34,200 bases of DNA from Natrialbaceae archaeon (GTDB taxonomy: Archaea > Halobacteriota > Halobacteria > Halobacteriales > Natrialbaceae): contig PWMF01000159.1 of the NCBI GenBank assembly GCA_003559215.1, forward strand, positions 1-34,200, given 5' to 3'. The translations under genes and the position numbers were made by a program. Below the pieces are notes generated by a model. That model ran no database searches. It saw only the letters and a list, made by a program, of their open reading frames with translations, and was not told the DNA's origin. The stretch's first letter is position 1, and the number at the start of each line of letters is the position of its first letter. Positions 1 to 6,806 of this stretch are shown one piece after another.

Positions 1-601
1 CCGGTTCGACGACCGCGACCGCGGCGATCGCCGCGGGATCGAGATCGTTCAGCGGCCGGGCGATGTCGCCGTAGGATTCGACGACTGCGACGTCGGCTGC
101 CTCGAGCTCGGTCGAAAGCGATTCGAAGGCCGGCACGTACCGCTCGGCCGTGACGTCGTTGAGCTCGTCGACGGATTCGACGGAAATCGCGTCCTCGAGG
201 GGTAGCGCCGAGGCGACAGGGTCGGGGATGTCGACCGTGGCGTTTCGGACGTACGTCGGTTCGCCGGCCTCGCCCGGAGCGCCGATTCGGTCGACGACGA
301 ACTCCCGATCGGTCTGCCCGAGCAGTCCGGTACCGGGGCCGGGGCTGGGCCGCCACAGCCGGTGGACGGAGTTGAGCCGTTCCGGCGCGCGACCGCGACC
401 CTCAGCGGTCGCGAGCCGCGCCGCGTCCTTCCCGTACAGTCGACCGTCGGCGATCGCGCGCCGACAGTCGTCGTGGTCGAACCAGTAGTCGTTGCCGGCC
501 CGGGGTTTGGCGCCGACTGCGCCGGTTCGCTCGAGCAGTCCGGTCGAGAACGTCGTCTTGCCGGCGTCGACGCGATCCGACCCGACCACGAGGAGGATCA
601 T
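1..601 (-). CDS. P-loop ATPase-like protein, C-terminus cut off by window edge
   Basis: The reading frame is open from an ATG at 601 to the left edge, giving about 200 residues with no stop. The N-terminus reads MILLVVGSDRVDAGKTT: a hydrophobic beta strand, then a Walker-A-like loop (G7, G14-K15-T16-T17) of the kind seen in dethiobiotin synthetase / CobB-type P-loop enzymes (family knowledge). Around residues 170-185 a hydrophobic strand ends in VVESYGD, which could be a Walker-B-like segment (inference). Its ATG overlaps the stop of the upstream gene (ATGA at 598-601), so the two are probably co-translated. The substrate is not recognisable. It could be a GTP- or ATP-dependent amidoligase or kinase-like protein. 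Reality of the gene is fairly certain, function is not. Confidence 0.75.
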   Translation of the reverse strand, partial: MILLVVGSDRVDAGKTTFSTGLLERTGAVGAKPRAGNDYWFDHDDCRRAIADGRLYGKDAARLATAEGRGRAPERLNSVHRLWRPSPGPGTGLLGQTDREFVVDRIGAPGEAGEPTYVRNATVDIPDPVASALPLEDAISVESVDELNDVTAERYVPAFESLSTELEAADVAVVESYGDIARPLNDLDPAAIAAVAVVEP

Positions 602-867
602 TCGTCTTTCAGTCCGTAGAACCCGGGTTCCTCCTCGTCGCGCGGCTCGGCGACGACGAGTTCGTCGGCGTTTACCATCACCCACGGGATCGCCCAGTCG
701 AGCAGGATATCCTCGGTCTCGCGGTCGATGTCCGCGTCGGGCTCGAGTCCCTGGAGCAGACGCGCGATCTCGTAGACGGTGTACATCTGATCGTCCTCGA
801 ACAGCTCTGCGGGCGTGTAGAAGTCACAGGGCGGGAGCTGGTCGAACTCGTCTTTCGGAACTGGCAT
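598..867 (-). CDS. small haloarchaeal protein, DUF5827-like
   Basis: An 89-residue acidic soluble protein starting MPVPKDEFDQLPPCDF. The ATG at 867 is preferred over the upstream in-frame start near 996 because the extra residues are Arg-rich and unlike haloarchaeal protein. It has no transmembrane segment and no recognised catalytic motif. A Leu/Ile-rich helical stretch (YEIARLLQGL) and a hydrophobic segment ILLDWAIPWVMVNADELVVAE are visible. I recall this as the haloarchaeal DUF5827 family; that name is from memory and needs a domain search. It is the first gene of a two-gene unit with the P-loop protein (4-nt overlap). Confidence 0.75.
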   Translation of the reverse strand: MPVPKDEFDQLPPCDFYTPAELFEDDQMYTVYEIARLLQGLEPDADIDRETEDILLDWAIPWVMVNADELVVAEPRDEEEPGFYGLKDE

Positions 868-994
868 GGGCGTTGCTATCGGCGCGGCGCCACAAGACCG
901 CACCGGTCTCGACGTCGGCAACGGCTCGAGTGTGAGCTTCAGTCGGCGGCCCCAGCCGTAACGCGAGCGCCGTCGCTGAGCGGTTGACGGCGAC

Positions 995-1000
995 AAAAAA
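995..1000 (-). terminator. T6 run downstream of sod
   Basis: Six consecutive T residues on the minus strand, about 24 nt past the sod stop codon. Oligo-T tracts are the usual archaeal intrinsic termination signal. No strong stem is needed or seen. Confidence 0.5.
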
Positions 1001-1023
1001 TACGTGGGTTGCCAGGTCGTCGC

Positions 1024-1626
1024 TTACTCGAAGTGGTCGAGGCACTTCTCGTACTCGTCTGCGGCCTTGTCCCAGTTGACGACGTCGAAGAAGCCGTCGA
1101 TGAACTCGCCGCGGTCCGGGCCGTAGTCGTAGTAGTACGAGTGCTCCCAGACGTCACAGGCGAGGATGGGATGGGCGCCCCACAGCGCGTGCAGGTCGTG
1201 GCGGTCGACCTTGAGGTTGCGAAGCTGCTTCGCAACCGGGTCGTAGACGAGCAGTGCCCAGCCACCGGCGGCGCTCGCGGCGGCCTCGAACTCGCCCTTC
1301 CAGGCCTCGTAGGAGCCGAAGTCCTCCTCGATGCGGTCGGCGAGGTCGCCCTCGGGTTCGCCGCCACCGTCGGGGGACATGTTCTCCCAGAACAGCGTGT
1401 GGAGGTAGTGGCCACAGCCGTTGTGGGTGACGTTCTCCATCGCGGCGCCGGACGAGCCGAAGTCGCCGCTCTCGCGGTTCTCCTCGAGGGTCTGTTCGGC
1501 GCTGTTCAGGCCGTCGACGTACCCCTGGTGGTGCGTGTCGTGATGCCAGGTGACGACCTGTTCGGAGATTGCCGGTTCGAGCGCGTCGTAGTCGTACGGG
1601 AGTTCTGGAAGTTCGTGATCAGTCAT
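1024..1626 (-). CDS. sod: superoxide dismutase (Fe/Mn family)
   Basis: A cytoplasmic enzyme that converts superoxide to hydrogen peroxide and oxygen. The 200 residues match the usual family length. Metal ligands can be placed by family alignment: H28 (WHHDTHH), H76 (HYLHTLFW), D158 and H162 (DVWEHSYY). The ATG at 1626 gives the standard MTDHELPELPYDYDALEP N-terminus and has a Shine-Dalgarno-like GAGGTG 5 nt upstream (1632-1637). The longer in-frame extension to 1755 is rejected because it has no family similarity. The gene is monocistronic, with its own TATA-like box (around 1663-1670) and a T6 terminator. Haloarchaeal SODs are usually manganese-dependent; the metal is not proved by the sequence. 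Confidence 0.97.
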   Translation of the reverse strand: MTDHELPELPYDYDALEPAISEQVVTWHHDTHHQGYVDGLNSAEQTLEENRESGDFGSSGAAMENVTHNGCGHYLHTLFWENMSPDGGGEPEGDLADRIEEDFGSYEAWKGEFEAAASAAGGWALLVYDPVAKQLRNLKVDRHDLHALWGAHPILACDVWEHSYYYDYGPDRGEFIDGFFDVVNWDKAADEYEKCLDHFE

Positions 1627-1662
1627 AAGGACACCTCTATGATCCGTATCGACAGCTCGCCT

Positions 1663-1670
1663 GTTAAGCT
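1663..1670 (-). promoter_or_regulatory. TATA-like element of sod
   Basis: The minus-strand sequence AGCTTAAC lies about 40 nt upstream of the sod ATG. That implies a short leader of roughly 14 nt, which fits the visible Shine-Dalgarno motif (1632-1637). Assigned by spacing only. Confidence 0.4.
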
Positions 1671-1773
1671 TTGAGGATGGGAATGCTATCATCCCACAGG
1701 GCGCGAGGCCGGTGGCGGACGCTACGGCACCGGTTTCGACCGCTACTGACAGCAAAGAAACGGGGCCGGCCGG

Positions 1774-2145
1774 CTACAGCTCCTTGTGTTTCGCATGCTC
1801 GAGCCACTCCTCGAGGGAGGGCTGGTTCCAGTAGCGGACGGTCTCGCTCCGCCGGTCGTGTTCGAGGAGACTGGTGTCGGCGAGCTTGGGAAGATGGGAG
1901 TGGCGGAGCTCCGCCCGGACGGTTTTGCGGTGCTCGTCGAACTCCCGACTGACGTCCTCGGCTTCGGCCTCGAGCCGAACGACCGCGTCGACGAGCTCGT
2001 CGACGGCGGCGACCCCGTCGACCTGTTCGGAGAGACAGTACAGCGTGTACCGTCGCCGTCGGTTCGAGAGGAGATCGAAGATCAGGTCCAGGGACGGGGG
2101 CTCTGCAGTCGCAATCGATCTCGAACCCTGCTCTCGTTTACGCAT
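1774..2145 (-). CDS. winged-helix regulator, DUF7344-type
   Basis: A 123-residue soluble protein. Residues about 17-40 (LDLIFDLLSNRRRRYTLYCL) carry the haloarchaeal signature in which a Leu-rich helix is followed by NRRRRY, typical of the DUF7344 / winged-helix proteins used as single-domain transcription regulators (family knowledge). An acidic helix follows, then RAELRHSHLPKLADTSLLEH, which looks like the recognition helix and wing. The C-terminus, SLEEWLEH, resembles the usual end of the domain. It sits alone between sod and the ndk operon. Its upstream region is AT-rich with an 8-bp inverted repeat (2209-2248), possibly an autoregulatory site (inference). The target genes cannot be told from sequence. 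Confidence 0.8.
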   Translation of the reverse strand: MRKREQGSRSIATAEPPSLDLIFDLLSNRRRRYTLYCLSEQVDGVAAVDELVDAVVRLEAEAEDVSREFDEHRKTVRAELRHSHLPKLADTSLLEHDRRSETVRYWNQPSLEEWLEHAKHKEL

Positions 2146-2208
2146 TCACGAACCACCTACCGTGAGTTACCATTCGAAACCACCATGCTCGTCTACTACA
2201 GCCGATAC

Positions 2209-2248
2209 ATTAGATGTTCCGTCTATGTAAGCTACTGATCCATCTAAT
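2209..2248. promoter_or_regulatory. AT-rich inverted repeat upstream of the DUF7344-type gene
   Basis: ATTAGATG at 2209-2216 is matched by its exact complement CATCTAAT at 2241-2248, with 24 nt between. Within the spacer, TACAT (2206-2210) also faces ATGTA (2225-2229). The block is much more AT-rich than its surroundings and lies 60-100 nt upstream of the regulator's ATG, downstream of the ndk operon. It is a candidate operator or promoter. Confidence 0.4.
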
Positions 2249-2269
2249 TTAATGAGGTCTGGTAAACAG

Positions 2270-2274
2270 AAAAA
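2270..2274 (-). terminator. T5 run downstream of ndk operon
   Basis: Five T residues on the minus strand about 43 nt after the ndk stop, preceded by a CCGGGT / ACCCGG complementary pair. A likely end point for the rpl7ae-ndk transcript. Confidence 0.35.
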
Positions 2275-2316
2275 CCCGGTCGCAAACGTCGGTAACGAGT
2301 CGGAGCCGCCGGGTCG

Positions 2317-2781
2317 CTACTCGTAGAGCCAGCCGGCGTCGTGCTGATCGTAGTCGATCAGTTCGTCGTCGTCGAAGTGCAGCGAGATCTCTCGCTCGTT
2401 GGCGCCCTCGTCCTCGTGGTCGGCAGCGTGGACGACGTTCCGACCGAGGTCGAGCGCGTAGTCGCCTCGGATCGTTCCGGGCTGGGCCTCGAGCGGGTCG
2501 GTTTCGCCGATCATCTGTCGGACCTGCCGGGTCGCGTCCTGGCCCTCCCAGACCATCGGGACGACCGGACCGGAGGTGACGAACTCGACGAGGTCGTCGT
2601 AGAACGGCTTGTCCTCGTGTTCGCCGTAGTGTTCCTCGGCCCGCTCGCGGGGCATGTTCTCGATCTTAATACCGACGAGCTTCAGCCCGCGGTCCTCGAG
2701 TCGGGAGACGACCTCGCCGACCAGGCCGCGCGCGAAGGCGTCGGGCTTGATCATCACGAAGGTGCGTTCGCCCTCGCTCAT
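2317..2781 (-). CDS. ndk: nucleoside diphosphate kinase
   Basis: Transfers the gamma phosphate from ATP to NDPs through a phosphohistidine, balancing NTP and dNTP pools in the cytoplasm. At 154 residues it has family length. Visible motifs are the N-terminal TFVMIKPDAFARGLVGEV, the nucleotide-binding GTIRGDYA (about 102-109) and RNVVHAAD with the catalytic H118. It is the last gene of the rpl7ae-rps28e-rpl24e-ndk operon, and its ATG overlaps the rpl24e stop (ATGA at 2778-2781). Coupling to ribosomal genes is a conserved haloarchaeal arrangement (family knowledge). Confidence 0.97.
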   Translation of the reverse strand: MSEGERTFVMIKPDAFARGLVGEVVSRLEDRGLKLVGIKIENMPRERAEEHYGEHEDKPFYDDLVEFVTSGPVVPMVWEGQDATRQVRQMIGETDPLEAQPGTIRGDYALDLGRNVVHAADHEDEGANEREISLHFDDDELIDYDQHDAGWLYE

Positions 2782-3143
2782 CAGGCCTCACTCTCCTCGA
2801 GATCCTCGGTCTCGTCGACCGCCTCGTCGTCCGCGGGGACGTCCTCGTCCTCGTCGGCCTCGTCGACGTCGGCCTCGGCCTCGAGATCCTCGTCCTCGCC
2901 GGCCTCGACGGTTTCGTCCTGGTCGGCTTCCTCGGCGGCGGGCGTATCGGCCTCGGCGGGACCCTTGCCGGCGCGGCCGGCTTCGGTCCACTCGAGGTCA
3001 CGCGGCTCGCGACCGAGCTTGTAGTTTTTCTCCGCCTTCGCGCTGGCGAAGTGGAGCACGGTACCGTCGTTCTGGACGTACATGATGCCCGTTCCGGGCT
3101 CGATCTCCTCGCCCGTGTAGTCGCAGGTTCGTTTCTCGACCAT
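2781..3143 (-). CDS. rpl24e: 50S ribosomal protein L24e with a long acidic C-terminal tail
   Basis: The core (residues 1-55: [20 protein letters not shown], then [11 protein letters not shown], then [10 protein letters not shown]) is clearly L24e, a large-subunit protein. Zinc-binding members such as the Haloarcula protein have four cysteines (CxxC and CxxxC). Here only C7 remains; the others are T10, A33 and A37, so this is a zinc-free variant. Residues about 62-120 form a tail of almost only Asp, Glu, Ala and Val that the roughly 60-67-residue family core lacks. The start at 3143 is chosen because the longer frame adds an Arg-rich, non-homologous stretch. It overlaps the rps28e stop and the ndk start. 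Confidence 0.93.
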   Translation of the reverse strand: MVEKRTCDYTGEEIEPGTGIMYVQNDGTVLHFASAKAEKNYKLGREPRDLEWTEAGRAGKGPAEADTPAAEEADQDETVEAGEDEDLEAEADVDEADEDEDVPADDEAVDETEDLEESEA

Positions 3144-3367
3144 TATTGTCCTCCGATGGAGTCCGCCTCGCGGGCGGTCTCGCGAAGCTGGAGTACGTCT
3201 CCTTCGCGGACCGGTCCGAGGCAGTTTCGGGTGATGATTCGACCCTGGTTTTCGCCCTTCTGAATGCGGCACTTGACCTGCATGGCTTCACCGTGCATGC
3301 CGGTCTTGCCGACGACCTCGATGACCTCGGCGGGCGTGGATCCGCTTTCGTTCTCTTCAGCGCTCAT
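3143..3367 (-). CDS. rps28e: 30S ribosomal protein S28e
   Basis: A 74-residue OB-fold small-subunit protein of archaea and eukaryotes. Diagnostic segments are [22 protein letters not shown], then [25 protein letters not shown]. It ends with the usual [13 protein letters not shown] tail that sits near the mRNA exit (family knowledge). A short acidic N-terminal lead (MSAEENESG) precedes the fold. Second gene of the operon, 11 nt after rpl7ae. Its TAA overlaps the first base of the rpl24e start. Confidence 0.96.
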   Translation of the reverse strand: MSAEENESGSTPAEVIEVVGKTGMHGEAMQVKCRIQKGENQGRIITRNCLGPVREGDVLQLRETAREADSIGGQ

Positions 3368-3378
3368 CTCAGGTCACC

Positions 3379-3741
3379 TCAGTCGAGGTCCTCGACCTTG
3401 TTGGCGATCTCTTCGACGTCGTCGGACGCCTCGCCGGCGTCGACGATCGCTGCGGCGGCGCTCCCGACCTCGAGGCCGGCGGCGTGGCCGACGTCGTCCT
3501 GGGTCTCGACGAAGACGACGGAGATGCCCTTCTCGTCGGCGAGTTCGGGCAGGTGCATGACGATCTCCTCGGGGGAGACGTCCTCGGCGACGTAGACGAG
3601 GTCTGCGTTGCCGCGCTCGATCGCTTTGGTGGTCTCGTTGGTTCCTTTCTTTACGCGTCCGGTGTCTCGTGCGACCTCGAGAGCCTCGAGGGCGTCCTCT
3701 GCGAGGTCGGCTGGGATGTCTGTGGTTACGTAGACTGACAT
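3379..3741 (-). CDS. rpl7ae: ribosomal protein L7Ae
   Basis: A kink-turn RNA-binding protein of the large subunit. In archaea it is also a core part of C/D and H/ACA sRNPs and of RNase P (family knowledge). The 120 residues include the RNA-binding block [31 protein letters not shown] (residues about 30-61) and [16 protein letters not shown] near the C-terminus. First gene of the operon. A Shine-Dalgarno motif GAGGTGA (3749-3755) lies 7 nt upstream of the ATG, and the leader of roughly 125 nt is unusually structured for a haloarchaeal transcript. L7Ae is known in some archaea to repress its own mRNA through a 5' kink-turn, so autoregulation is plausible here. Confidence 0.97.
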   Translation of the reverse strand: MSVYVTTDIPADLAEDALEALEVARDTGRVKKGTNETTKAIERGNADLVYVAEDVSPEEIVMHLPELADEKGISVVFVETQDDVGHAAGLEVGSAAAAIVDAGEASDDVEEIANKVEDLD

Positions 3742-3866
3742 TGGTTGTTCACCTCTCCTACGCGCGGGCTCGCGCTCCCCTGCCGTCCGGGCTGGGTCCC
3801 GGGCCGACGTCCGGTCGGCGGAAGTCCTGTGAGGCTAGGAGCATCATCAACCCCGCGTAGGGTGTA
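3742..3866 (-). promoter_or_regulatory. structured 5' leader of rpl7ae, candidate L7Ae-responsive element
   Basis: Downstream of the TATA box the minus-strand transcript would carry about 125 nt before the ATG. Two distant segments pair perfectly over 8 bp (3854-3861 with 3757-3764). A UGAUGA-containing internal loop follows, opposite a GCGA segment, then an inner 5-bp stem (3838-3842 with 3774-3778). Inside are two perfect hairpins: GCCGAC/GUCGGC, and CCGGG/CCCGG with loop ACCCAG. The closing stem ends right next to the Shine-Dalgarno motif (3749-3755). The internal loop resembles, but does not exactly match, a kink-turn. Transcript start and function are inferred. Confidence 0.5.
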
Positions 3867-3887
3867 CTACGCAGTAGCGGTGCCCCC

Positions 3888-3895
3888 CTTAAAAG
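3888..3895 (-). promoter_or_regulatory. TATA box of the rpl7ae operon
   Basis: The minus-strand CTTTTAAG lies about 150 nt upstream of the rpl7ae ATG. It is the only good TATA-like sequence in the gap and is followed by a run of G residues. It predicts a start near 3866. Confidence 0.5.
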
Positions 3896-3937
3896 CGTGT
3901 CCAAACGCACGAACGGGTGGGATCAGTCCGCACGCCG

Positions 3938-3995
3938 ACCGTTCGCGCCGCCGGACCGTTCGTCTGGCCGACGGTTCTGCGGCGGCCCGAACGGT
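3938..3995. repeat. imperfect 16-bp inverted repeat in the divergent rpl7ae / membrane-protein gap
   Basis: Segment 3938-3953 is complementary to 3980-3995 with one mismatch and a 26-nt spacer. The heptamer CCGTTCG or its complement CGAACGG occurs four times at 3910-3916, 3939-3945, 3956-3962 and 3988-3994. It lies between two divergent promoters, so it could be an operator; no factor is known. Confidence 0.45.
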
Positions 3996-4023
3996 TATCC
4001 GGATCTAGTTAGATATCCTACAC

Positions 4024-4476
4024 ATGAACATCCGAGAGGGCCTGATGGGGGCGGCCCGAGCGCGAACTCGCGTTCTGATCCTCGGCGTTGCGCTCCCCGT
4101 TCTCGCCTCGGTGGCTTTCCTGCTCGAGTACGACGTCGTTCTCACCGTCTTCGTGCTGTACGCCGCGCTCGCGGTCGCGCTCTACGCCGGCTGGACGCGG
4201 GCCGGGCTGGTAGCGGGTGTCGGCGCCGTGTTCCTGACGATCCTTTGGCGATTCGTCTTCCCGCCTCTGATCGGCTACCTCCGCTGGTCGTGGGACACCC
4301 GGTACACCCCGCCTCGACTGTTGGCCTACAAGCTCGATCCGCCGGGCGAACTCCGCGAGGGGCTCATCCACGGCCCCGTCTTCGCGCTCACCGGCGCGGT
4401 CGTTCTCGGCGGGACGGCGTACCTCCTGGGTGCGCTTGGCCGCCGGCTCCGCACGCGGTACGCGACCGACACCTGA
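4024..4476 (+). CDS. four-helix integral membrane protein, unknown function
   Basis: A 150-residue protein with four predicted membrane segments: about 16-35 (VLILGVALPVLASVAFLL), 37-58, 60-82 (including a conserved-looking WRFVFPP end) and 120-143 (VFALTGAVVLGGTAYLLGAL). Between helices 3 and 4 lies a charged loop with a WSWDTRYTPPRLLAYK stretch. The C-terminus is basic (RRLRTRYAT), suggesting it faces the cytoplasm. No family was recognised. It stands alone, divergent from rpl7ae and 53 nt upstream of tmcA. Confidence 0.75.
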   Translation: MNIREGLMGAARARTRVLILGVALPVLASVAFLLEYDVVLTVFVLYAALAVALYAGWTRAGLVAGVGAVFLTILWRFVFPPLIGYLRWSWDTRYTPPRLLAYKLDPPGELREGLIHGPVFALTGAVVLGGTAYLLGALGRRLRTRYATDT

Positions 4477-4529
4477 TGCGGACAGCCCCAGACCGTGACC
4501 TCTTACACTCGAGGCAATGACTCGAGGGT

Positions 4530-6791
4530 ATGGCCGCGGATGACGACCTCGTCGACCTCGCCCGATCGCTCCGGGCGGAGGCGGTGCGGACGAACGAACG
4601 GCGGATACTGGTGCTGGCCGGCGACCGAGGGCGCGGGTACGAGCGCCTCGAGGCGATCCTCGACGAACTCTCGGTAGCGATCACCCGAACCACGCTTGTC
4701 GGACCCGAGGATCGACTACGTTGCGAACAGCTCTCCCAGGCCCACGCCGGCGAACTGCTCGGCACGACGCGGGACGTCGTCGCCCTCGACGCTCACGATC
4801 AGCTCCAGCCCAACGCCCTCGGCAAGCTCGTCGGGACGGTCGACGGCGGCGGACTCCTCGTTCTACTGGTGCCGTCGCTCGAGTCCTGGCCCGACCGTCG
4901 GGACGACTTCGACGACTCCCTCGCCGTGCCGCCGTTCTCGCTGTCGGACGTTACCGGCCGGTTCAGACGCCGGCTCGTCCAGACGCTACGAGTCCACCGC
5001 GGGATCGGGATCGTCGACCTCGAGACGAACCGGATCGTCGACGAAGGGCTCACCCGCCCCCCGCCAAGGCTGAGCGCGGACGCAGAGCCGAAGCCGCCCG
5101 CGGACCGCCGCTTCCCGACTCCGACCTACGAGGCCTGTCTGACCGACGACCAGGCCGAGGCCGTCGCGGCGTTCGAGTCGCTGTTCGACGCCCCGGCGGC
5201 GGTCGTGCTCGAGGCCGACCGCGGTCGGGGCAAGTCGAACGCTGCGGGGCTGGCGGCCGGCGCGTTCGCCGCCGACGGCGAGGACGTGCTCGTGACCGCA
5301 CCCGACTTTCGGAACGCACGAGAAGTGTTCGACCGCGCTCAGGAGTACTGCGAGACGCTCGAGGGCCTCGAGACGGCCGAACCGCGCCGGCTCGAGACGG
5401 TCGCGGGCGGGTGCGTCCGCTACCTCGAGCCGGCCGCGGCGCTCGAGGAATGCGAGGCCGCCGACGTCGTGATCGTCGACGAGGCCGCCGCGCTCCCGGT
5501 CGCGACCCTCGAGGCGCTGCTGGCGGCCGATCGGATCGCGTTCGCGACGACGATCCACGGCTACGAGGGCGCGGGGAGAGGGTTTTCCGTTCGGTTCCGG
5601 GATCGCCTCGCCGAGAGCGAGCACGCCGTCACCGAGCGAACGCTGACGGAGCCGATCCGGTACGCGGCCGGCGATCCGATCGAAGTCTGGGCGTTTCGCG
5701 CCCTCCTGCTCGACGCCCGTCCTCCGGTCGACCCCCTCGTCGCCGACGCCGCGCCGGAGACCGTCGAGTACCGCCGCCTCGAGCCCGACGACCTGCTGGC
5801 CGACGAGGGCCTCCTCCGGGAGGCGTTCGGCCTGCTCGTGCTCGCACACTACCGCACCGAGCCTAACGACCTGGCTCGCTTGCTCGACGCGCCGAACCTC
5901 GAGGCCCGCGCGCTGGTCCACGACGGCCACGTCGTCAGCGTCGCCCTGCTGGCCCGGGAGGGGGACCTCCCGGCCGAGCAGCGGGCGATGATGTACGAGG
6001 GCGGTCGCATCCGGGGGAACATGCTTCCCGACGTGCTCACGAGCCAGCTTCGGGACGAACGGGCCGGCGAGCCCGCCGGAGTCCGGATCGTGCGGATCGC
6101 GACCCACCACGCCGCACGCTCGCGGGGCCTGGGCTCGCGGCTGCTCGCGGAGATCCGCGCGGAGTTCGAGACCGAGATCGACTGGCTCGGCACCGGGTTC
6201 GGCGCGACTCCCGGGCTCCTCGAGTTCTGGCGGGCGAACGGCTTCGCGACGGTCCACGTCTCGACGACGAGAAACGACGCCAGCGGGGAGTACTCGGCGT
6301 TGCTGCTTTCCCCGACCGGCGAGACGGGCGACGAGTTGCGCGACCGCCACGCTGAGCGGTTCGCCCGACGGTTCGCCGCGCTCTGTTCGGACGTTCTCGC
6401 CGACCTCGAGCCCGACGTCGCGCGGGCGCTCCTGCGAAGCGTCCCCGCCGACACCGCCCCGTCGCTCGAGCTGACCGCCCACGAGTGGCGGGTCGTCGCG
6501 GGCGCCGCCTACGGGCCGGGCCTGTTCGACGTCGATCCCGGGCCGTTTCGCGAGCTCGTCGTCCGATACCTCGTCGAGCAGCCTTCGACGATCGAGCTGG
6601 CGGCCCGGCAGGAGCGGCTGCTGGTTCTCCGGGCACTGCAGGCCCGCGACTGGGAGACGGTCGCCGAGCGACTCGACTACCACTCTACCGGACAGTGCAT
6701 GCGCGCTCTCGGCGATGCGTTGTGCCCGCTGGTCGACTGCTACGGAACCGACGCGGCGCTCGAGGTCCGGGAGCGGTTCGAGGATCCCTGA
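4530..6791 (+). CDS. tmcA: tRNA(Met) cytidine acetyltransferase TmcA
   Basis: Forms N4-acetylcytidine on tRNA, and in archaea also on other RNAs, using acetyl-CoA and ATP (family knowledge). The 753 residues show the family domain order: an N-terminal DUF1726-like region (1-190), a helicase-like ATPase with Walker A ADRGRGKS (229-236) and Walker B VIVDEAA (about 313-319), then a GNAT acetyltransferase domain with the acetyl-CoA loop HHAARSRGLGSRLL (about 526-540). The C-terminal part ends in a tRNA-binding-like helical region (about 590-753). It is a single gene with a TATA-like CTTACA about 30 nt before the ATG. TmcA and ac4C are linked to RNA stability in archaea. Confidence 0.95.
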   Translation: MAADDDLVDLARSLRAEAVRTNERRILVLAGDRGRGYERLEAILDELSVAITRTTLVGPEDRLRCEQLSQAHAGELLGTTRDVVALDAHDQLQPNALGKLVGTVDGGGLLVLLVPSLESWPDRRDDFDDSLAVPPFSLSDVTGRFRRRLVQTLRVHRGIGIVDLETNRIVDEGLTRPPPRLSADAEPKPPADRRFPTPTYEACLTDDQAEAVAAFESLFDAPAAVVLEADRGRGKSNAAGLAAGAFAADGEDVLVTAPDFRNAREVFDRAQEYCETLEGLETAEPRRLETVAGGCVRYLEPAAALEECEAADVVIVDEAAALPVATLEALLAADRIAFATTIHGYEGAGRGFSVRFRDRLAESEHAVTERTLTEPIRYAAGDPIEVWAFRALLLDARPPVDPLVADAAPETVEYRRLEPDDLLADEGLLREAFGLLVLAHYRTEPNDLARLLDAPNLEARALVHDGHVVSVALLAREGDLPAEQRAMMYEGGRIRGNMLPDVLTSQLRDERAGEPAGVRIVRIATHHAARSRGLGSRLLAEIRAEFETEIDWLGTGFGATPGLLEFWRANGFATVHVSTTRNDASGEYSALLLSPTGETGDELRDRHAERFARRFAALCSDVLADLEPDVARALLRSVPADTAPSLELTAHEWRVVAGAAYGPGLFDVDPGPFRELVVRYLVEQPSTIELAARQERLLVLRALQARDWETVAERLDYHSTGQCMRALGDALCPLVDCYGTDAALEVRERFEDP

Positions 6792-6806
6792 CGGAGCTGC
6801 CTCGCG

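Noticed and set aside
3742..3866. C/D-box sRNA gene in the rpl7ae leader (UGAUGA present)
   Set aside because: No CUGA D box follows at a suitable distance, so an independent C/D sRNA is not supported.
4500..4530. ACTCGAG direct repeat before tmcA
   Set aside because: CTCGAG is one of the most frequent hexamers here because it encodes Leu-Glu; two copies are not significant.
4986..6683. 565-residue minus-strand frame opposite tmcA
   Set aside because: Shadow of the TmcA reading frame; no motif, implausible composition.
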